Shown piece after piece: positions 18,206 to 27,021 of a DNA stretch of 64,000 nucleotides. A model generated the notes under the pieces. It saw only the letters and a list, made by a program, of their open reading frames with translations, had not been told where the DNA came from and did not search any database. Source of the DNA: Scytonema millei VB511283 (GTDB lineage Bacteria > Cyanobacteriota > Cyanobacteriia > Cyanobacteriales > Chroococcidiopsidaceae); the NCBI RefSeq assembly GCF_000817735.3, contig NZ_JTJC03000001.1, positions 1,544,632 to 1,608,631 of the forward strand, written 5' to 3'. Position 1 is the first letter of the stretch; every line of letters begins with the position of its first letter. The position numbers and the translations under genes are program-made.

Positions 18206-18211
18206 CTTTTT

Positions 18212-18598
18212 ATGAATTTCTTTCGCATTGCAATTTACTCATTACTCGTCGTGGGGCTACTTGGTTGTGGTAGATTACCCCAGTATGCAATGAATGGTAT
18301 TGGCTTGATGGGTGCGACTGCTTTTAAGGTTGGCGAACTCAAGCCAGAAACAGGTAATGGAACTACCGTTCACCTCCAAGGTAAAGTCGTACAACAAGTA
18401 CCTTTGGCAGGTTGGCGGATGTATCAACTGCAAGACTCCACAGGGAAAATTTGGGTGCTGACCAAAAGAACGAATGTGCGGCTGCAAACACCTGTCTCCA
18501 TTGAAGGTAAGGTATATTTTCAGAGTATCCCGATCGCGGGACAAGATTTTGGGGAAATCTATGTAGAGGAACAGCAGGTACAAACTCCCACTCGTTAG
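18212..18598 (+). CDS. small lipoprotein, OB-fold-like
   Basis: A 128-aa protein from ATG 18212. The signal (NFFRIAIYSLLVVGLLGC) ends in the lipobox LLGC with Cys19, predicting a lipid-anchored protein. The mature part (TTVHLQGKVVQQVPLAGWRM, DSTGKIWVLTK, VSIEGKVYF) has the alternating beta pattern of a small OB fold (tOB/BOF-like). A longer reading frame from 18095 would run through repeats and is rejected. Function unknown. Confidence 0.72.
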   Translation: MNFFRIAIYSLLVVGLLGCGRLPQYAMNGIGLMGATAFKVGELKPETGNGTTVHLQGKVVQQVPLAGWRMYQLQDSTGKIWVLTKRTNVRLQTPVSIEGKVYFQSIPIAGQDFGEIYVEEQQVQTPTR

Positions 18599-18616
18599 GT
18601 TAATTCTTACAAAATT

Positions 18617-19057
18617 ATGACTCATCAACCCGTTCGCGTGGCGATCGCTATCCTCTACCGCGACGATAAATTTCTCTTTCAACTGCGCGACGACATCCCC
18701 AATATTGTCTATCCCGCACACTGGGGGTTTTTTGGCGGACATATCGACCCAGGCGAAACGCCACATGAGGCTGTAATTCGAGAATTACAGGAAGAAATTA
18801 CTTATTTTCCCCCTTCTATATCTGAAGTCGGCTGTTACTCCGATCCTAAAGTAGAGCGTCATGTTTTCCACGCGCCACTCACAGTAGATTTAGACCAACT
18901 CGTATTAAAGGAAGGTTGGGATATGGCTTTATTAACTCCCGAACAAATTCAACACGGGAGTTGTTATTCAGCCAAAGCCGATCGCATTTTACCTTTAGTC
19001 CCTGCGGCAAGACAAATTATTTTAGACTTTTTAGAAGTGGGGACGCTCGCAAAATAA
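18617..19057 (+). CDS. Nudix hydrolase
   Basis: A 146-aa enzyme whose Nudix box GHIDPGETPHEAVIRELQEE spans residues 41-60; all catalytic Glu and Arg positions of GX5EX7REUXEE are present. It hydrolyses a nucleoside diphosphate linked to another group; the substrate is unknown. The gene begins 18 bp after the lipoprotein stop, so cotranscription is possible without implying shared function. Confidence 0.88.
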   Translation: MTHQPVRVAIAILYRDDKFLFQLRDDIPNIVYPAHWGFFGGHIDPGETPHEAVIRELQEEITYFPPSISEVGCYSDPKVERHVFHAPLTVDLDQLVLKEGWDMALLTPEQIQHGSCYSAKADRILPLVPAARQIILDFLEVGTLAK

Positions 19058-19100
19058 ATGAACCTAGTGTAGAGATGTGGTAACTGCATTTCTCCAATAG

Positions 19101-19973
19101 TTAACTCTTATTTGTAAAAAATACTCCGACGACAACTAGAAGACCACCCAAGACTAAACTAACAGTAATCGGTTCGTGCAATAATAAAGCGGCAAATGCG
19201 ATCGCGGATACGGGAACTAAATTAATAAAAATTGAGGCTTTGGCAGCACCAATTGCCACAACTCCTTCATAATACCAACTAAAACCAATTGCCGAACCCA
19301 AAACCCCTAGATATAGAATTCCTAGCCAAGCAGAAAGAGGAAACTGCATGAAATTTTGAACTATTCCCTCAAATAAGGCTGGAATTAACAGCGCGATCGC
19401 TCCTACTATACAAGCATACGTAGTAGCAGCTAAGGGAGAAAGCGATCGCATAACTGATTTACCAATTAGAGTATAAGCTACCCAACTGATTACGCAGCCA
19501 AAAATAAAAATTTCTCCCCAACCTATACCACCTTTAAATATATTTACAACTTGACCTTTACTAATGACAATTGCTGCACCCGTTAGCGAAGTCGTAATTC
19601 CTATTAATTTGAGACTGTTAAATTTTTCCCTGAAAAATAGAGCAGCACCAAGTGCGATAAAAGTAGGGTTGAGTGCCACAATTAAAGCAGCGCGGCTAGC
19701 AGGGACAATTTGCAATCCTAGAAAAAAGAATGCGTTATAACTAAAAACCCCTGTCAAGCCTAATAAAATTACTGGAATAACTTGATTTCTTGTAAGTTTA
19801 TATAAGTGTCTTTCAATCTTTTGCGTCAAGATTAACAAACAAATTGAAGCAACTGCAAAGCGAAAAAAAGCGGCTGTAAACGGTTCCATAGTTTGCACGA
19901 CTATTCTACCAGCCACAAAAGTGCCACCCCAAATAATTGCGGTTAAAACTAATTTTATGTAAGTTATCATCAA
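19101..19973 (-). CDS. EamA/DMT-family transporter
   Basis: A 290-aa membrane protein with ten hydrophobic segments, arranged as two EamA halves (residues about 5-135 and 150-287). WGGTFVAGRIVVQTMEP at the start and the second-half WVAYTLIGKSVMRSLSP are typical of metabolite exporters in this superfamily. The substrate cannot be predicted. Its start abuts a decayed gene on the other strand. Confidence 0.85.
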   Translation of the reverse strand: MMITYIKLVLTAIIWGGTFVAGRIVVQTMEPFTAAFFRFAVASICLLILTQKIERHLYKLTRNQVIPVILLGLTGVFSYNAFFFLGLQIVPASRAALIVALNPTFIALGAALFFREKFNSLKLIGITTSLTGAAIVISKGQVVNIFKGGIGWGEIFIFGCVISWVAYTLIGKSVMRSLSPLAATTYACIVGAIALLIPALFEGIVQNFMQFPLSAWLGILYLGVLGSAIGFSWYYEGVVAIGAAKASIFINLVPVSAIAFAALLLHEPITVSLVLGGLLVVVGVFFTNKS

Positions 19974-19998
19974 ACAATCTCCTATCGCAGCTAAGGAA

Positions 19999-20327
19999 AT
20001 GCCAATTTTAGTTCATTTGACTTCTCACAAAAATATTTCTAGAGTGTCTCGTTCTGGAATACTCGGACATAAGACAAGCATTTGCTACGAACTAGAAGAA
20101 CAACAAAAATACTAACTAATTGCAAAAGCTGTATATTGTTTACCAGTTTTACAAAACTACTATTTAACTCATCAATGGCTACGAGAACTCAAGTGCAGTG
20201 GACAAAAAATTTTGTTGGTGTTTATTTTCGTCTCGATTCAGAAGAATTAGTTTGGGTAGGTCGTTATAATCAACCCCATATTCAAGTAACTGTAGATCGT
20301 GCGATCGCTTTAATTATGAGTGTCTGA
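19999..20327 (+). pseudogene. decayed hypothetical gene (one stop, one frameshift)
   Basis: From ATG 19999 the frame encodes MPILVHLTSHKNISRVSRSG..., hits TAA at 20113-20115, then continues in the same frame with coding-like AVYCLPVLQNYYLTHQWLRE. At about 20205, near an A6 run, the sense sequence passes to another frame: NFVGVYFRLDSEELVWVGRY then NQPHIQVTV to TGA 20325-20327. Joined, it resembles a cyanobacterial hypothetical protein I recall (HLT..., YC.PVL, HQWLREL, GVYFR, YNQPH). The breaks are seen directly; family identity is from memory. Confidence 0.7.
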
Positions 20328-20419
20328 CTCACTCATAATTATACTAATTATTCCGAATAATGTTGTACTAGAAGAAAAATTTGGGCAATATATGTGCAGA
20401 GAATAATTTTTAGGCACTT

Positions 20420-22192
20420 ATGGCAACTATCGAATCTCAAGATCTTAGTATTGGCAAGCTTTTCAATGATTTTTACGTAATTCCTAGCTACCAACGCGAG
20501 TATGTTTGGGAAGAGAAACACGTTACAGAATTTATTGAAGATATTTATAGAGAGTTTTCCGAGAGTAACTCTACAGGAGATTCTGAGTATTTTATTGGTA
20601 GCATCATTGTCTGTAACCGACACGACGGATTATATGAAGTTATTGACGGACAGCAACGTATCACAACATCTTATTTATTTCTCTGTGCTATCCGAGATTA
20701 TTTACAAAAGGTTAAGCCAGAAGAGTCTATTGAATTATTAAAAAATCAAATTGCATCCACAGATATTGATGAAGAAGGCAATAATGTTTTTCGATATCGC
20801 GTTGCTCTTCAATACGATGATAGCTACGGTGTTTTAGAGACAATTGCTAAACAAGAAGCATTAAATATAGAGACTACGACAACTCACTCAACACAAAACA
20901 TAAAAGATGCTTACTCTGTAATTAGTAAGTGGCTAGTAGAGCAATTGAACGATTCCTCAGTTCAGAGCATCAAAAGATTTTACGCTTATTTTAATAAAAA
21001 TGTCATCTTAGTACGTGTCAAAACAGTAAGTGTAGCAGATGCTTTGAGAGTTTTTGCAACTATTAATGGTCGCGGAGTTAATTTAGGGGCTATAGATCTG
21101 CTGAAAAACTTAATATTTATGAAAACTAATAAGAAAGATTACGACCGTCTCAAGAGAAAGTGGCAAGAAATGGTCGATATTCTTTTTAAAGCTAAAGAAA
21201 ATCATATGAGATTTCTTCGTTATTTTATCTTAGCGCGATATGATGATAGGGAATCTTTAAAAGAAAATGGGATTTATAACTAGTTTTTAAATACAAATAA
21301 CAAAAGATTTTACGAAAATAGACCAATCGAGTTTGTTGAAGAAGTTCTTGAATCTGCAAAAAATTACGTTAGATTTCTAGAAGGTAAAAATGTAGAAGGA
21401 AAAAGAAATCGTTATCTAGAAAATATTCGTCAAATTAGTAGTTCTGTGAGAATGCCTTTAATGATACTTTTAGCAGGACAATATTTAGCCACAGACCAGT
21501 TTACAGAACTATGTCGTCAGGTTGAGAATATCTTTTTTGCTTACATGATTACTCGCGAACCTACTAGTAGTTTTGAACGGCGCTTTATTCAATGGTGTTC
21601 GGAATTACGTCAAGTGACAAGCCAAGAAAAATTAGAAAAATTTATTACCACCTATCTAAAAGTAGAAAAACATAAGATATCTGAGCGATTTGAAATAGCG
21701 TTTGCTAATTTAGAAGAGTCTTCTGTACCTAAATCGCAGTTGAAATATATTTTAGCTAAACTAACACAGTACATAGATGAATCTGCATGGGGAACAACCG
21801 ATCCTATTAGCAACATAAAAAATTATATTGATAAAATAGATATCGAACATATTTTACCTCAAAAACCAACTCTGCAAATCATCTCTACTTTCGATGCGCC
21901 TATAGAGATCGATATACAGATTAAGCGATTAGGTAATTTAGTATTAGTTGAAAAAACAATTAATTCTTCATTGAGCAACAAGCCATTCGATGAAAAAAAG
22001 AAAGCCTACAAACAGTCAAAATTTTTGCTGACAAAATCATTAGTAGAGCAAGTTACTGTTGGAACTAATACAGCAGTCGATCGCGCGGTACAAGATTTAG
22101 AAACATTTGATGTATGGACATCTGAATCTATCAAGAAACGCCAAAAAATGCTAACGCTTTTAGCTAAAAAGGTATGGGACATACCAGTTTAA
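20420..22192 (+). pseudogene. DUF262/DUF1524 (GmrSD-like) gene interrupted by one amber codon
   Basis: A single 591-codon frame is broken only by TAG at 21281-21283 (codon 288). The N-terminal DUF262 domain has IPSYQREYVW (residues 21-30) and EVIDGQQRITT (about 73-83), the ParB-like nucleotide motif. The C-terminal DUF1524 HNH-like domain has EHILP at 476-480 and LGNLVLVEKTINSSLSNKPF. Coding character continues unbroken across the stop (NGIYN stop FLNTNNKRFYEN). GmrSD-type proteins restrict modified phage DNA; standalone DUF262 proteins are common in defence islands. One base change (for example TGG to TAG) would explain the break. Ribosomal read-through or two separate polypeptides cannot be excluded. 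Confidence 0.82.
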
Positions 22193-22310
22193 CAGCGATC
22201 GGGCTACAAAATTTTCAAGGAAAGTTAAGAAAAGTAAAGCTAAATGGTTATCAAGCTGTAATTGCCATACCCGCAACCTGTAACTCTCGTCTTAACTACA
22301 TTTGATATGA

Positions 22311-22410
22311 CTGAGTAACAAAAATAGCGATCGCCTATTCACTAACCTGACAGTTACAATAGACAAGTTAACCGATCGCACTGAGTAACAAAAACAGCGA
22401 TCGTCTTTCA
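22311..22410. repeat. 70-bp spaced direct repeat upstream of mutS
   Basis: CTGAGTAACAAAAATAGCGA at 22311-22330 recurs at 22381-22400 with one change, and both copies continue into TCG(C/T)CT..TTCA. The second copy lies about 45-75 bp before the mutS start. Confidence 0.7.
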
Positions 22411-22454
22411 TCTACCTGCGGTAAAGTCGTAAAAGACTGTAGTACGAGCGATTC

Positions 22455-25157
22455 ATGAAAGTTCCTTCTACTCCCACTGCTGCTGAATCTCAAGCACCCA
22501 TACAACCTTGTACTGACTGTCGGCAGATAGACAAAAACAAGCTATCGCCAATGTATAAGCATTATGTAGAAGTAAAAGAGAAGCATCCCCATTCTTTATT
22601 ACTGTATCGGTGTGGAGATTTTTTTGAAACATTCTTTCAGGATGCAGTCATAGTCTCGCGGGAGTTGGAACTCGTTCTCACCAGCAAACACGGTGGCGAA
22701 ATCGGCAGAGTGGCAATGACAGGTGTACCGCATCACGCTTGGGAACGATACACAACACAGTTGATCGAAAAAGGCTATGCTGTCGTTATCTGCGATCAAG
22801 TTGAAGACGCAGCGGTTGCACAAGGGTTAGTCAAGCGTGAAGTGACGCGCATCCTGACTCCAGGGACTCTGTTGCAAGATGGGATGCTGAAAGCTAGCCG
22901 TAATAATTATCTCGCAGCAGTAGCGATCGCCAAAAATCATTGGGGTTTAGCTTATGCAGATATCTCGACAGGAGAATTTTTAGCAACGCAAGGTAGCAAT
23001 TTAGAACAATTAACCCAAGAAATACTGCGACTGCAACCATCTGAAGTTCTCGTTCCTACCAAAGCGCCAGATGTAGGAACATTATTTCGTCCTGGGGAAA
23101 CATCAGAACACATTCCCGAATGCTTACCACCATCATTTTGTTACTGTTTGCGATCGCAATCTAGTTTTAACACGAGCGAAGCTAGACAAAAGTTAATTCA
23201 AAAGTTTAAAGTGCGATCGCTTGAAGGTTTTGGCTGTGAAGATTTGCCCCTAGCCGTGAGTGCAGCGGGTGGATTATTAGAATATATCGAAGATACGCAA
23301 AAAGAAAGTGACGTTCCCCTACAACAACTACGCACTTATGCAATTACCGACTACTTAATTCTCGATCATCAAACTCGTCGCAACTTGGAAATTACCCAAA
23401 CCGTGAGAGATGGAACTTTTATCGGTTCACTATTATGGGCTTTGGATAAAACAACTACGGCGATGGGTAGTCGTGCTTTAAAACGATGGTTTTTGCAACC
23501 ACTATTAGATATTAAAGGCATTCGAGCGCGGCAAGATACAATTCAAGAACTAGTAGAAAATAGTTCCTTGCGGCACGACTTGCGGCAGCTTTTACGACAA
23601 ATTTATGACTTAGAAAGACTTAGTGGTAGGGCTGGTTCGGGAACGGCAAATGCCAGAGACTTAGTAGCATTAGCAGAGTCAATGTTGCGTTTACCAGAAT
23701 TAGCCAGGTTAGTCACAGAAACGCGATCGCCCTATCTTCGTACTTTACAAAAATTCCCTTCAGAATTGGAACAACTAGGGCATAAACTGCGCGCGCAGTT
23801 AGTTGAATCTCCCCCTATCCACCTCACAGAAGGAAATTTAATTCGTCCTGGGATCAGTTCCCAACTTGACGAAAGGCGACGATTATTAGAAGAAGATTTG
23901 CAGTGGGTGGCTAACTTTGAAATTGATGAAAAAGCTAGAACGGGAATTCCGACATTAAAAGTCGGTCACAACGACACCTTTGGATACTATATCAGCATTT
24001 CTCGTGCCAAAGCCGACCAAGTTCCCGCTAACTACATTCGCAAGCAAACTCTAAAAAACGAAGAACGCTACTACACGCCAGAATTAAAAGAAAGAGAAGC
24101 GCGTATACTTACGGCTGAAAAAGATTTGTACCAGCTAGAGTACGATATTTTTACCGAACTGCGGACAGAAGTAGGAGAACAAGCCGACGCAATTCGTAAC
24201 GTCTCCCGTGCCATAGCAGCAGCCGATGTCTTGTGTGGCTTTGCCGAAGTTGCAGTCTATCAAGGTTATTGCCGTCCAGAAATCGTCTCAGGACGAGAGA
24301 TTCATATTATAGACGGGCGACATCCAGTTGTCGAAAAATCTATACCCGCAGGATTTTTCGTACCTAATTCAACTGAAATAGGGAGCAGGGAGCAGGGAGC
24401 AGAGAGCAGAGATAAGAGAGCTGAGGGAGCTGAGGGAACTGAGGGAGAAAGAGCAACTGTCAACCGTCAACCGTCAACTGTCAACCAACAACTACCAACT
24501 ACCAACTACCAACTACCAACTACCAACTACCAACTACCAGATTTAATCATCCTAACTGGTCCCAACGCTAGTGGTAAAAGCTGCTACCTGCGTCAAGTTG
24601 GTTTGATTCAATTAATGGCACAAGTAGGGAGTTTTGTGCCTGCTAAATCGGCAAAATTGGGCGTATGCGATCGCATTTTCACCCGCGTCGGTGCAGTAGA
24701 CGACTTAGCAACTGGGCAATCTACTTTTATGGTAGAAATGAACGAGACAGCAAATATTCTCAACCACGCTTCACCAAGATCTTTAGTATTATTAGACGAA
24801 ATTGGTAGAGGTACGGCAACATTTGACGGACTATCAATTGCTTGGGCAGTAGCAGAGTATTTAGCAACAGAAATTCGCGCTCGTACAATTTTTGCGACTC
24901 ACTACCACGAATTGAACGAACTCGCTTCAATTTTATCCAACGTAGCTAACTACCAAGTCACAGTCAAAGAATTACCCGATCGCATCATATTCTTACACCA
25001 AGTTCAACCAGGCGGCGCAGACAAATCATACGGAATTGAAGCCGGAAGACTAGCAGGTTTACCCCCCGTCGTCATTCAACGAGCAAAACAAGTCATGACG
25101 CAAATCGAACAACACAGTAAAATTGCGATCGGTTTGCGCAAAAGTACACAGTCATAG
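22455..25157 (+). CDS. mutS: DNA mismatch repair protein MutS
   Basis: A 900-aa MutS1. The mismatch-reading FFE motif (CGDFFETFF) lies near residues 54-62, with the connector, lever and clamp domains following. In the ATPase domain, Walker A GPNASGKS is at residues 702-709, followed by [24 protein letters not shown] (Walker B) and [10 protein letters not shown]. It binds mispaired bases and starts repair with MutL. Residues of about 642-695, immediately before Walker A, are encoded by intergenic-type repeats ([27 protein letters not shown]). Bacterial MutS is usually shorter by about this amount. The reading frame is intact; whether the insertion affects activity is unknown. Confidence 0.95.
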   Translation: MKVPSTPTAAESQAPIQPCTDCRQIDKNKLSPMYKHYVEVKEKHPHSLLLYRCGDFFETFFQDAVIVSRELELVLTSKHGGEIGRVAMTGVPHHAWERYTTQLIEKGYAVVICDQVEDAAVAQGLVKREVTRILTPGTLLQDGMLKASRNNYLAAVAIAKNHWGLAYADISTGEFLATQGSNLEQLTQEILRLQPSEVLVPTKAPDVGTLFRPGETSEHIPECLPPSFCYCLRSQSSFNTSEARQKLIQKFKVRSLEGFGCEDLPLAVSAAGGLLEYIEDTQKESDVPLQQLRTYAITDYLILDHQTRRNLEITQTVRDGTFIGSLLWALDKTTTAMGSRALKRWFLQPLLDIKGIRARQDTIQELVENSSLRHDLRQLLRQIYDLERLSGRAGSGTANARDLVALAESMLRLPELARLVTETRSPYLRTLQKFPSELEQLGHKLRAQLVESPPIHLTEGNLIRPGISSQLDERRRLLEEDLQWVANFEIDEKARTGIPTLKVGHNDTFGYYISISRAKADQVPANYIRKQTLKNEERYYTPELKEREARILTAEKDLYQLEYDIFTELRTEVGEQADAIRNVSRAIAAADVLCGFAEVAVYQGYCRPEIVSGREIHIIDGRHPVVEKSIPAGFFVPNSTEIGSREQGAESRDKRAEGAEGTEGERATVNRQPSTVNQQLPTTNYQLPTTNYQLPDLIILTGPNASGKSCYLRQVGLIQLMAQVGSFVPAKSAKLGVCDRIFTRVGAVDDLATGQSTFMVEMNETANILNHASPRSLVLLDEIGRGTATFDGLSIAWAVAEYLATEIRARTIFATHYHELNELASILSNVANYQVTVKELPDRIIFLHQVQPGGADKSYGIEAGRLAGLPPVVIQRAKQVMTQIEQHSKIAIGLRKSTQS
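24376..24540. repeat. in-frame repeat insertion inside mutS
   Basis: GGGAGCAGGGAGCAGGGAGC, GAGCTGAGGGAGCTGAGGG, CAACCGTCAACCGTCAAC and then five CAACTAC(C) units: exactly the order and words seen in intergenic tracts (for example 400-540 and 28750-28930). About 165 bp (55 codons). Confidence 0.88.
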
Positions 25158-25302
25158 GGGCGGGTTCACCAACAAACCTTGCTACGAACAGATATTCTAC
25201 GTAAACCCGCCCGTACAGACGCGGTTTACAAGAGGATAGTGTGGTATGGGAGAAAAAGCAGGTAGGGGCGCACAGCCGTGCGCCCTCTTAAAATGAGAGA
25301 AT

Positions 25303-25464
25303 ATGCATTGTCTGTCGTTTTTTTCAGTTGAAACAACGCATTATTGGAATACAATTACCCAAACTGGCTCTATTACAAACTCTGGAGGGCAAGTTAACGT
25401 TCTCTATCAAGGCGAAGAAACTTTCCTAGCACTGGAAAAAGATAAAAGCATGTTAAAAATTTAA
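25303..25464 (+). CDS. possible small protein or gene remnant (53 aa)
   Basis: ATG 25303 to TAA 25462-25464. The stretch HYWNTITQTGSITNSGGQVN, then VLYQGEETFLALEKDKS, looks protein-like and lies downstream of a GTAGGGGCGCAC-type palindrome at 25262-25290. It has no clear ribosome binding site and no recognised family. It may be the 3' remnant of a longer gene cut by the palindrome, or a chance frame. Confidence 0.3.
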   Translation: MHCLSFFSVETTHYWNTITQTGSITNSGGQVNVLYQGEETFLALEKDKSMLKI

Positions 25465-25518
25465 TCTTGCTTCCTCTTACTCGTTCTCCTTGTCCCCCTT
25501 GTCCCCAGTCCCTAGCCC

Positions 25519-26190
25519 CTACTTCCCCACAATCAAAACTCGCCCCTCATGATCCACTACCCCCGCCGCCCCTACGCCATGCACAATGATGCCGTTACCA
25601 ATTGTGGCGCTATAGTGTTCGTGATGATGCCCGTGAAAAATAGATTTTACGCCCATTGCCGTAGCTAGTTCGTCCAACGCTCTAAAACCAAAGCGATGAG
25701 AAGATGGGGCTTCGTGCGTCACTAAAATATCAGCCCGTTGAGCGCGTAAAGCTTGATATTGTTGCCAAAATATGCTTACGTGATGTTTGCGGGGAATTCG
25801 ATCGCGCCAGCGTTCGCCGCGACTGCAAGTTGATAGTAGATCTTGTTGAGTCGGAAATTTAGGTGCGGCTGGAGGCATCCAAATTTTGCCTCGAAACACT
25901 CCTCCCAACCCAGCAACGCGCTTCCCGGCAATTTCTACAACTCGTCCATGAAGATTGCGATCGCCTAACCTGGAATTAAACAAGTTATCATACCATTCGT
26001 CGCGATCGGCATCGTGATTGCCAGGAATAAACCAGATCTCAGTTTTTGCCGCGATCGCCTCTAGTTCTTCGTAAAGCGATCTCTCCAAGTCAAAATCCCC
26101 CAGCAAAATTGCTGCTGCGGGAGAGTAGGTTTCAACTGCCTGAATAATCGGTCGAAAATCCCCGTGTGGATCGCCACTGAACAACAGCAT
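25519..26190 (-). CDS. calcineurin-type metallophosphoesterase
   Basis: A 223-aa enzyme. The metal-binding motifs are in order: FSGDPHGD (residues 4-11), LLGDFDLE (about 34-41), FIPGNHDADRDEW (about 53-65), VTHEAPSSH and FHGHHHEHY. All canonical dinuclear-metal ligands are present. It is a cytosolic phosphoesterase of unknown substrate. Single-gene unit; the downstream gap contains pyrimidine-rich repeats. Confidence 0.87.
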   Translation of the reverse strand: MLLFSGDPHGDFRPIIQAVETYSPAAAILLGDFDLERSLYEELEAIAAKTEIWFIPGNHDADRDEWYDNLFNSRLGDRNLHGRVVEIAGKRVAGLGGVFRGKIWMPPAAPKFPTQQDLLSTCSRGERWRDRIPRKHHVSIFWQQYQALRAQRADILVTHEAPSSHRFGFRALDELATAMGVKSIFHGHHHEHYSATIGNGIIVHGVGAAGVVDHEGRVLIVGK

Positions 26191-26390
26191 GACTTGATGG
26201 GGGTTAGGGGGTTAAGAAATTGGCGGTTAGGGATGGTCGGGCGCAAGTCAGAGAACTTTACATTTCTCCATCCTTATAGCTGTTAAGGATTACACTTTAT
26301 TGCAAAGTGCAAAAGATGGCAAACATATAATGATAATTTCTATTCTGGATATACAGCTTGCCAGCTGAAATAAGGAGAACACAGTAAGCT

Positions 26391-26588
26391 ATGCAATCAG
26401 AGGGACTCACAAGCGATTGGGTGCGGGAAGATCTAAGCGAGTACGTTGCCCATCTCCAACTGCATATGGCGCTACAAGCTCGCAATCTCGTGCCTTCTTT
26501 AACCCAAACAGTGGTTGATAGTCGCGAACAATTACTCCAGCAAACTCAAGCGACTATTGAAAAATTAGCTTCTCGCCAAATTCTCTGA
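26391..26588 (+). CDS. small helical hypothetical protein (65 aa)
   Basis: AAGGAGAA (26371-26378) precedes ATG 26391 by 12 nt. The product (EGLTSDWVREDLSEYVAHLQ...) is polar and predicted to be mostly helical with no membrane segment. No family recognised. An inverted repeat at 26662-26712 may end its transcript. Confidence 0.6.
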   Translation: MQSEGLTSDWVREDLSEYVAHLQLHMALQARNLVPSLTQTVVDSREQLLQQTQATIEKLASRQIL

Positions 26589-26661
26589 CTCAACTCTCAG
26601 TAAGAGAATTTCTCGCGCAAGACATAGCTATACAATCTGCAATTCATTAACACATAAAGTT

Positions 26662-26712
26662 AACAATCGGTAATTGAGATGCTCAGTTGGGCGATCGCAG
26701 TTACCGATTGTT
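26662..26712. terminator. 12-bp inverted repeat, possible terminator stem
   Basis: Arms AACAATCGGTAA (26662-26673) and TTACCGATTGTT (26701-26712) are perfect, with a 27-nt loop containing a HIP1 site. No long T-run follows, so a terminator role is tentative. The 433-bp gap 26589-27021 also holds a palindrome (26765-26792) and an ACCGCTAT/ATAGCGGT inverted repeat at about 26819-26852; no further gene is seen. Confidence 0.45.
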
Positions 26713-26764
26713 GTTTGGAACTGAAAATACTTCATAGCAATTCTCGATTGCGTGCGTGACACTT

Positions 26765-26792
26765 GTAGGGGCGCACGGCTGTGCGCCCCTAC
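26765..26792. repeat. 28-bp palindromic element, intergenic copy
   Basis: Perfect arms GTAGGGGCGCAC and GTGCGCCCCTAC around GGCT. Other copies are at 25262-25290 (one arm degraded), 31990-32020, 48889-48934 (doubled), and inside genes at 45391-45480, 51244-51271 and 51702-51729. Confidence 0.88.
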
Positions 26793-27021
26793 AGATCGCG
26801 TGTTTTACCCAATTGAAAACCGCTATCAAACCAAACGTTGGATAATAGCGGTGCTGAAACAGCTTAAATAATAGTGAAATTTTTTGAGATATTCGGTGAG
26901 TCCACGCTGAACTAAAGCGCAAATTTCCAGCTATGCTCGACGGCGATCGCCAGAAAACCGTTAAGATAATGGCAGCACTTCCATTTTCGTTACTCAAGGC
27001 TACCTAGTAGCACACCCAACC

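Noticed and set aside
18095-18211. Upstream extension of the lipoprotein gene (PPCPPCPPCLPCL)
   Set aside because: Encoded by CCTTGTCC repeats; the signal peptide and lipobox begin at ATG 18212.
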